A stretch of 64,000 nt of DNA from Parascedosporium putredinis. Taxonomy: Eukaryota > Ascomycota > Sordariomycetes > Microascales > Microascaceae. The DNA is taken from the NCBI GenBank assembly GCA_949357655.1, contig CASHTG010000017.1, positions 62,001-126,000 of the forward strand, read 5' to 3'. A program made the translations under genes and the position numbers. Of this stretch, positions 57,106 to 64,000 are shown one piece after another. Every line of letters begins with the position of its first letter. Within the stretch, counting starts at the first letter, position 1. The notes beneath the pieces are model-generated. The model worked only from the letters and a program-made list of their open reading frames with translations, was not told the origin of the DNA and ran no database searches.

Positions 57106-60104
57106 GACTAAGAGGGGCAAAGGAAATTCAAAGATTAGCAACTGCGATTATGCACGCGCTGACCACGCTTAACAGGCCTAGGCTCATGCGACAAAAGTGC
57201 GACTAAAGGGGACGTTAGGGTTGCCACGCGAGAAAGGGCTTGGCACAGGCGAGGCGGGGTGGCTTCTTCAAGTTCTAGCGGGACGTACATCGGGGTGTAT
57301 TATGCTCGAGCTCTCGGATGGAGGGCCAGCCATGATTTTCTTTGGAGAGGCGCGATGCCGCTCGAGGAGCGCTCGCGTTTTGGTGGTGAACCGGCTAGCT
57401 ATGGGAAAACTGGGGAAAGAAGAAGATTGAAATTTCGGGGTTTGCGGCGTCGGGGTTTGTTGGGTTTTACGGAGGTGGGGACCGTCCCAACCGGGAAATA
57501 AAAAGAAAAGACCAGAAAAATAGCTGGAAGAAGGGATAAGCTAGCAATGAGCTGCCAGAAAAAGGAAAAAAACAGAAACAAAAAAGGGGGAGAAGGGAAG
57601 GGTGGTCAACGACTCATGAGGGTTGTCTCTTCTTTTCCCCAGTTCCTTTTTTTTGTCTCTCCGTTCCAGATTGTCGGTTTTGTGTTCCCCTACTGTCACG
57701 ATGGGCGTCGCTGGTGAGGGTATTAAAGCGGGAGAGGAGATGAGGGGGAGGTGGGGGTAGCGACAAGCAAAGAAATCAGTTGATGGGGGAGAGAGTATCA
57801 CGGTCGGGGCTTCCGGGATCGCCACCACATTGACAAAAGAGAAGGGAGGGAGGTGGGAGGGTGCGCTAGCAGTCATAAGTAGGAGGATAGGATAGGCCCG
57901 TGCCTTGATCCCCCTCTCCGTCTCCTGACTCTTGGTTAAAAACCCTGGCCCAAGAGGATTTTCTGGGTTCGCCAAAAGTGCGCGCAGCAAGCGATCAATT
58001 GAGAGGATGGAGGAGGGGGCAAAGGAAAGTTGAAGGCGCCTAGAAGCGAGGATGATAAGGCGAACCACGTGCCGGGTTTTGGGACAGAGAGCTTTTTTGG
58101 GTTCAACGTGAATGTTTTGTCTCGTCTTGTCTTGTGTCTGGGGCCCGTTCTCGAACGCCTGCGTCAAGGGCGAGGGTACGCCTCGAACTAGCGCCTACTC
58201 TGCCAGGGGGAGGGACAAGCTGCACACCCCAAGCGATCAATTGCTCAATGTAAAGGATCAATGGATTGAGTGGTGTGTGTGTGTGTGTGTGGTTTATAAG
58301 GAGTGTCGGGAAAGAGACCCAGTTACTTGGAACTGACTGGAGGAACTGAAGAAGGGGGCGAAGGCAAAATTCGGGAGGACCACGAGGTGGGATGACAAAA
58401 TGCAACGCAACGTCGAAATGTCTTCAAAGAAGCAGCGACAAAAAGGAAGGCGAGGAAAGAATAAATTGGAAATGAAGTAACATGTATAAGGAAAATGGTC
58501 GAGGAAATGGCGCCCTTTCGGCAGAAAACTTGAGATGCATTGCGACAGCGCCAGCTCCTTGCATCTTGGTCGTAGGTACAGTTTCGGGCCAACGACTATT
58601 GCAGAAGCCGATGCCACCAAAAATTCATTCTCGTGAGTTTCATTGGCTACAACGAAAAAGGAGAAGCGGAGCCAGCGCAGCAAAGGAAAGCATAGCAGGG
58701 CTACGCTCTAGCTATTTTACTTCCCGCACGAGGTACGAGTTACAGGAGCGGAAAGCTCAAGCTCTGTGGGATGTGTTGTCGTCAGAAGGCCTTCATAGCT
58801 ATCCAGAGTGGTCTAGGCCTGGCTGGCCATCCATTCGAGGCGGGGAGGGGAGGGGGAGGGGTGTGGGATGCGGGATTCCATGGCATCAAGGTTAGTCAAG
58901 TGGGCGGTGGGAAATCATGTTTGCAGGAACGAGGGGTAAGACGGAGGAGGGAAAGAGGGAGGATTCGCACTCGTCTAACATTGAGAAGGCGGAGAAAGGA
59001 TCAAAAGGCCCGTTGGGCCCATGAGATCGGCTGACCGAAGCCGCCTGGACTGGGACTCGGAGGAGGCGGATTCGGACCCAGATCCAACAGAGGCGGGCTA
59101 TACCTGGACTGGACCGTTGGCAAATACCGGCGATCCGTCGCCTCGGTGTCGAGGACGATGGATCCGACAGCCTGGGACGCCTCGAAACAAATGTACTCTC
59201 CGAGTTCTGAGCAGCGCTGTTTGGGATGAATTTTGGGGCCTGGCCCCGGTGGGAAAGAGGGGAGGGCTCGGATTGGGCGTGGAGGGGAAGGGAGGGGAGG
59301 AGTGAGGACGTGCACGACTCTGGAATTGCCGCGCACCGTTCCTTCATGCAGACAAGGAAATTTTTACGACCAGTCTTTTTGGTTAAAAATGTATTTTAAG
59401 AAGAAACGAACACCCGAAAAAGGAGGCTTACGAATGTCGTCACTTTCTCCGACGATGGGAAAACGGCGGCAAGTGCGACCGACCTTGAAGCCATCGTTGT
59501 CTCGAACTGGGATCGCTTTGCCTACCGAGGTACATGTACCGAGGCAGAGGGAGCAAGCTCGCTGACAACGACCGACCTCACTGTCCTTTTCTGCGAGAAA
59601 GCGAGCATGCTGTGGCATCATCCATCGTCATCCACCATCTGCAATAACGATCATAATAATTATGACCACAGCTACCAAATTAGGTTACGCCTCCCGCCAT
59701 CTCCACCCTTCATCCTTGCTGGCGGCGAGAGACCACATGGTGTGCCCATTTTTTCCGTTGCTCCCAAGTTTCTGCTGTTTTCGTGGGTCGCGAACCATCA
59801 AATCAAAACCCCAAAGCAAGCCCGAGCAACCCATGTCGGCCGCCACTTGACGAGGTCTACATATCACATGCAGGAGTCTAGATTGCATGAATCCATTTCG
59901 TATTGGCGGCGTTTATTGGGGAAAAATAGCTTGGGTCCAATATCGCAAAACTCGGTGCGAAGTGTAGATTATTATGTGGGAGCTTCCTTTTGCTGACCTG
60001 AGGGCACGCACGCACGCACGCGCACTGCAGCGCGTACCGGACAACCGGGGATGGGAATAACGTGCACCAGAGGGTTCGACTATCAAATTCATAACTTGGC
60101 GTGG
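57106..60104. other. Long intergenic region, + strand purine-rich, no gene seen
   Basis: About 3 kb. The + strand between 57400 and 59400 is strongly purine-rich (so the minus strand is CT-rich), as in long fungal promoters or 5' leaders of a minus-strand gene such as the methyltransferase. A (GT)n run lies at 58273-58291. It may hold the first exon of the methyltransferase. No domain-bearing frame is found. Confidence 0.5.
58273..58291. repeat. (GT)n microsatellite
   Basis: About nine uninterrupted GT units in non-coding sequence. Confidence 0.9.
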
Positions 60105-61995
60105 TTAGCGGTGATCCTCCTCTAAGCAACTGTACTTGCTCCCGAACCCAGAGGCATATCGGCCAAGAGCCGTATGCCGCGCATCCCCGCACCCGCGCCC
60201 GCACCCGCACCCGCACCAGCGCCGAGACCCCCTCCACGACTCCCCTCCCTCTCCGATGAAATCATCCATCGCTAGCGCGATCCTTTCTGCCGCCAACTTG
60301 GCGCCACCAATGTTGGGGACGCCGGCCCGATCTGGAGTGCGGCCAACCGCCCCGCCAAGTACAGAGGCACGTCGTCCCGCCACATGAGCCTGTCGTTGAT
60401 GCACGGTAAACCCCGTGGCCGTGGATCGGGTGCGATTCCATCAGCGACTGGAGGTACGGGAGCGTCTCGAAGTCGGCCTGGATCCCCGTCGCGAAGTACA
60501 CGTAGTCCATGCGCGGGAGTCCCGCCGGTCCGGGCGGCGGGTCCGTCGCCACGGTCCAGTACCCCCGCCGCCAGGGCCCTCGTCTTCGAAATGCGCCTCA
60601 GTCACCTTGGTGAACGTACGAAGCTCCAACCGGCCGGCGGCAATGTGCCGTTTCAGCCGAGCGTGGTACCGGCTCGTGATACTACCGCCCCCGCGCGCAT
60701 CGGCAAAGCTTATAGCGCTCCGCGTCCGAATCCGCCGTCCAGAACCGCGCGTGCTCGGCATTACGATACTTGCCCATCCAGGACAAGTCCACGTCAAACG
60801 CCTTGACCTTGCAAGGCCCCCGCATGAAGAGCCACACCTTGGCCGCGCCGCGCCGCACCGCGAGGTCGGCGATCTGCGCCGCCGTGAGCCCGCCTCCGAC
60901 GACGAGCACGTTGGTGCGCGCCCCGGCGGCGATGCGCGCGCGCACCACGGGGTCCGGGACGCGGTCGACGTGGAAGCTGTGGCAGCTCTGGAACCGGCCG
61001 CCGGGGTGGGGACGCGCGCGCCGTCAGGGAGGCCCGGGATCGGGGGATGGTGGGGCTGTTGGCGGGGCCGACGGCGAGGACGGCGGTGCGGGCGCGCCAG
61101 GTGCGTTGGTTGGTGGTGATGGTAAAGAGGGGCTCGTCGTCGATGGAGACGCCGCGCACGGGGCCGTAGGTGATGTCGAGGACCGTTTCTTGGTGGACGA
61201 GGTTTTCGTCGAGGCGGTATCGGTTGCATACGTCTTCGCAGTGTTCGCGGAAGAGTTCGCGCGATGGGGTGAAGTAGTCGGCTCGGTCGCGTTCGTTGAT
61301 GTCCCGATTCTGCTGTGCGTCTTGGCTGTCGAGGACATGGACACAGTTAGCCTCGTTTCTTTTGCCCCCTCGTTTTGGAGGTAGGGCGCAGAGAGAACAA
61401 ACAACAAAAAAAGGCACTTACAAGCTCGGCCGCACACCCATCCTCGCCTTCTTCTTATGCTTGCTAATCTCCTTGCCCACGCACCCCTTGATCTCCACCA
61501 ACTCATCCTGCCTCTGCGCCCCGTGCGCAAACGCCAGCAGCGAATCCCGATCCGCCGGGTCCACGTGCCACTGCATCGGGCTGCGCAGGTGCGAGATGCC
61601 GTACGCCTCGAACAGCCGGTTCCACCGCGCCATCCACCCCGCGCCCTCCCCGTCCAGCACCGCCATGCCCCCACCCCCGCGACCGACCCCCGCTCGTAGC
61701 TGCCCGCGCGGTACGTCCGGTCCGCGCTTCTCTGGGCGCTGCTCGCCGCCGCGGATACTTTGCCCGTCTTGGCGTTCTTGAGGCTTACGTTGGCGCCGTG
61801 GCGCCGGAGCCAGACGTAGCGCCGGTGCTCTTCGTCGGTGAAGAGGGCGGCGGGGGTGTCTTCGTGGAGGCGGGCGGCGATGGCGAGGCCGCAGGGGCCG
61901 GCGCCGATGATGATGACGTCGAGGACTTCGTCGGCGGTGAAGGCGGTGAGGTCCTCTGTTGTCTCGCTGTCGGAAAGGCTGTAAGTGGATTCCAT
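60105..61995 (-). CDS. FAD/NAD(P)-dependent flavin monooxygenase (ornithine-N5-oxygenase-like fold)
   Basis: Two-dinucleotide-domain flavoprotein, about 600 residues. The likely ATG is 61995-61993 (MESTYSLSDSE). FAD motif IIIGAGPCGLAIA (about 61890), NAD(P) motif VLVVGGGLTAAQIADLAV (about 60900), and the ATG-type signature YFATGIQADFETLPY (about 60500). Late region GLPCINDRLMWRDDVPLYLAG and GGAKLAAERIALAMDDFI match fungal SidA/IucD-related flavoproteins of unassigned substrate. One intron begins at GTAAGT near 61424 and ends at CGACAG near 61330. Frame breaks: one base missing in G5 near 61671, C5 near 61044, near 60998, G5 near 60567, G4 near 60398 and C4 near 60312; a shift of two near 60705. 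It probably ends with TAA at 60105-60107. Confidence 0.8.
60184..60224. repeat. CCCGCA-type hexanucleotide repeat inside the flavin monooxygenase C-terminus
   Basis: About six CCCGCA/CCCGCG units on the + strand, encoding a Cys-Gly/Arg-rich stretch (CGCGCGRGCGD) on the minus strand, which is absent from typical relatives. Confidence 0.7.
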
Positions 61996-62828
61996 TGCTC
62001 TGATTCTTTTGGGGTGTTCACTTTTGGGAGTGCGTTTTGGGGTGGGAATGTTGTCGAAGTAGACAGACTTGAAAGGAACAAATAGCAAGCCCACCGAGGA
62101 TCAGACTAGGGTCCGAGAAGCTTCGTACACGACTGTATTGCAAGTTCAAGGAATTGTCCCATTTGTTTCTCATCCATTTATACCTGGATGCTTGCGCCTT
62201 GTCCCATCAAGGTCACGAATCGGAGGGACCCTGATGGCGGTGGGTCAGCCGGGCGTGGCTTTGGCGCGGGACATCAGGGTTCTCGCCGCCGTGAAACACT
62301 TGCAAGCACGCCGGGCAGTCACCATGTAAATGAGACAAGTCGATACTTCCGGATATGTTCTGGTCAAAAGGATTCGTATCTTGGATGACGAAATGACGAG
62401 ATCGGCCAACGCACCCTCTTCCTTTTCAACTAGACCGATCTCGGCCTGCACTGAATCATGAGCCGGGCTGCACCTGGTCTGGATACCAATGAGATCTCTG
62501 GATGAATTGACCGTGAAAAGCCATAGCCACTAAGGAGAGGGGGATTTTGTCCTAGTGTAAATAGAATGAACAGTACATTGCGTGGTTCTCTTGCATTGTT
62601 GGCCATGGGCGCCGGAGCAGTAGCAAGCCACATGTGGCAATGGTGTGCTTGTCTGTGTACAGAGTCGCCAACTTAGCAAACACACGCAGGAAGCAGGCAG
62701 TAGAAGAAGAAAAACCTCGTTTATTGTTTATACACCCAAGGTCGCCACCTGCGACTACATGTACAGCCACCGTCCCCCATTCCAGGTACTAACCCAACTC
62801 CCCCTTTCGCCAGAAATGCTCCACATAT
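61996..62828. other. Intergenic region, no gene seen
   Basis: Upstream of the flavin monooxygenase and downstream of the GPI protein. No coding signal is recognised. Confidence 0.6.
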
Positions 62829-63538
62829 TTACAGGAAAATGGCAAGGCCACCGAGAGCACCGCCAAGAGCAGCCATGGCAGGTACAAACAACGCTCCCGC
62901 GCCCGACCCGGAACCCGATCCCGAGCCCGACCCGGAGCCAGAGCCGGAGCCACCAGTCTGGGCCGGGGCGTCGGTCTCGGTGCCGGAACCGCCGGGAGAT
63001 GCCGTCTCCTCGGGTTCTTCAGAGTCACCGCCAGCGTCACCTGTCGGCCGGCAGCTCTTTCCGAGATAAGAAGTGGCCACGTCGGAGGGGCACATGATGG
63101 GCAGGCAGGTCCTGTAGTGTTTCACGTATCGACTGGATTAGCAATGGCATAATGGTATGGAGAGAAGCATTGTTATGAGAGAGAAGTGATAATTTCGAAT
63201 GGGAGGCATAGAGAAAGGGCAGGGCACTTACGCAACCATGCTGGTGCCGAACTCGCAGGCGCATCGGGTGAAATCGGTCTTGGGATCGCACGTCTTGGAC
63301 ACGCTGGTGTGCATCAGCGTCGAGCAGAGCTCATAGCTCCTGTTTGATATATCAGCATCTCCTTTCTTTTAAACCACATGTTCTTCCATTGCCTCGGCGT
63401 GGGGCATCTGAGAGAGAAGGGAAAGATTACGCACGAGTACTTGTCCGCGTTGGTGTTGCATTTGGAGAAGAATTTGGGGTCGGCGGCAACGAGGACGGCC
63501 TGGAGGCCGGCGATGGCGACGAGAGCTTGAGTCTTCAT
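62829..63538 (-). CDS. CFEM-like, Ser/Gly-rich GPI-anchored cell-surface protein
   Basis: About 165 residues. The ATG at 63538-63536 opens a signal peptide (TQALVAIAGLQAVLVA). Introns 63434-63340 and 63231-63112 join the exons in phase. Eight cysteines are arranged as C…C…C…CxC…C…C…C (KCNTN, YELC, KTC, RCAC, ATC, IMC, KSC), with DFTRCAC resembling the aspartate/CxC core of CFEM domains; the first Cys pair is more widely spaced than the CFEM consensus. Then a Pro/Thr/Ser/Glu linker, a pure Gly-Ser dipeptide run, and a hydrophobic C-terminal tail after a small-residue omega site (GAGALFVPAMAALGG). CFEM proteins act in haem/iron uptake or as wall components or effectors; the role here is open. 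Confidence 0.8.
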
Positions 63539-63671
63539 GTTGATGATGGCGGCTGCTGATGCAATGTGGAGGAGCGAACTGGCTGGTTTCCTTGTCTTTT
63601 CCTTCGTGATTTTCTTGAACCCGCTCAACCCACAGCCAAGCCGTCGACATCAAGGGTGGCGACGGCCCTCC

Positions 63672-63680
63672 TATATATCC
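63672..63680 (-). promoter_or_regulatory. TATA box of the GPI-anchored protein gene
   Basis: GATATATAG on the minus strand about 135 bp upstream of the ATG. Confidence 0.45.
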
Positions 63681-64000
63681 ATCCCCAACGCCCGTTCACG
63701 GTAGGGCAGAGTCCAACGCATAGCGGCCGTGGGGCACTTGCACCTTGATGCAGGATTAGCGTTGGGGTATCAGACAAGGGAGACCAGATAAAAAGACGAT
63801 AATGCAAAACAAAAACTTGCTAACAAGCGAGCTGAGCCCTCTTGTTCGGGCCAAGACCGCCCTATCACGGCGCGATTTCCCTATAGTGTAATCAGGGGCC
63901 GTCAGCCGTAACGGAGGGGATGACGCTGGCGGGCGGGGATTGGGCGCCACGCGCGGAATGTCACCGCGGATCGCGCTGACTGGACGACAGGCGACGAGGA
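63681..64000. other. Window-edge non-coding sequence
   Basis: Upstream of the GPI protein gene to the right edge. Nothing recognised. Confidence 0.5.

Noticed and set aside
60415..61119. 234-codon open frame on the + strand
   Set aside because: It is antisense to the flavin monooxygenase, with Arg/Pro-rich shadow composition.
1..64000. Transposons, tRNA genes, rRNA and CRISPR arrays
   Set aside because: I looked for transposase or reverse-transcriptase motifs, terminal repeats, tRNA arms and regularly spaced repeats and saw none; CRISPR is not expected in a fungal nuclear genome.
1..64000. RIP mutation as the cause of the broken genes
   Set aside because: RIP makes C-to-T changes in repeats and leaves AT-rich sequence with stop codons. 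The breaks here are one-base length changes in otherwise conserved, GC-rich single-copy genes.

Overview
The window is nuclear DNA from a filamentous ascomycete fungus. The evidence is short GT–AG introns (about 50–120 bp) inside most genes, monocistronic genes on both strands with intergenic gaps of 0.2–3 kb, and typical fungal families: a hybrid histidine kinase, a TmpB-type adenylate-forming oxidoreductase, LaeA-like methyltransferases, a pisatin-demethylase-like P450, an AA9 lytic polysaccharide monooxygenase, a copper-fist regulator and a CFEM-like GPI protein. A Sordariomycete is likely, but this cannot be settled from sequence alone. I saw no rRNA, tRNA, CRISPR array or recognisable transposon.

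Layout. 0–0.4 kb: 3' end of an alpha/beta-hydrolase-like gene. 1.2–5.0 kb (-): hybrid sensor kinase (GAF, HisKA/HATPase, receiver). 7.3–10.5 kb (-): TmpB-like adenylation plus membrane oxidoreductase. 13.4–14.9 kb (+): intact six-exon enoyl-CoA hydratase. 16.2–17.4 kb (+): LaeA-like methyltransferase. 17.9–18.9 kb (-): membrane SDR. 20.0–22.1 kb (+): P450. 22.5–23.7 kb (+): zinc alcohol dehydrogenase. 23.9–25.1 kb (-): helical, probably mitochondrial protein. 26.7–27.7 kb (-): secreted M43 metalloprotease. 29.5–30.2 kb (-): small two-TM protein. 31.8–33.0 kb (+): unknown membrane protein. 33.2–35.1 kb (-): MFS anion/allantoate-type permease. 36.0–38.7 kb (-): secreted GH2 glycosidase. 40.7–44.6 kb (+): SLIP-GC-like GTPase. 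44.9–45.9 kb (-): copper-fist transcription factor. 46.8–47.4 kb (-): secreted phospholipase A2. 49.5–51.3 kb (-): MFS sugar transporter. 53.7–54.8 kb (+): AA9 LPMO. 55.1–57.1 kb (-): second LaeA-like methyltransferase. 60.1–62.0 kb (-): flavin monooxygenase. 62.8–63.5 kb (-): CFEM-like GPI-anchored protein.

Two functional themes appear. From 7 to 24 kb, an adenylate-forming membrane oxidoreductase lies with a hydratase, methyltransferase, SDR, P450 and ADH, which looks like a small-molecule (possibly signal) neighbourhood. From 26 to 63 kb there are many secreted or wall enzymes and transporters (protease, GH2, PLA2, sugar transporter, AA9, GPI protein) of a plant- or debris-degrading lifestyle.

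A window-wide caveat matters to every reader. Most of the long genes are broken by single-base frame changes. About 30 of them are missing exactly one base in the coding direction, many of these in a short homopolymer, and the conserved family sequence resumes perfectly in the next frame. This is far more like homopolymer deletions in a draft assembly than pseudogenisation. I therefore annotate these loci as genes and record each break.
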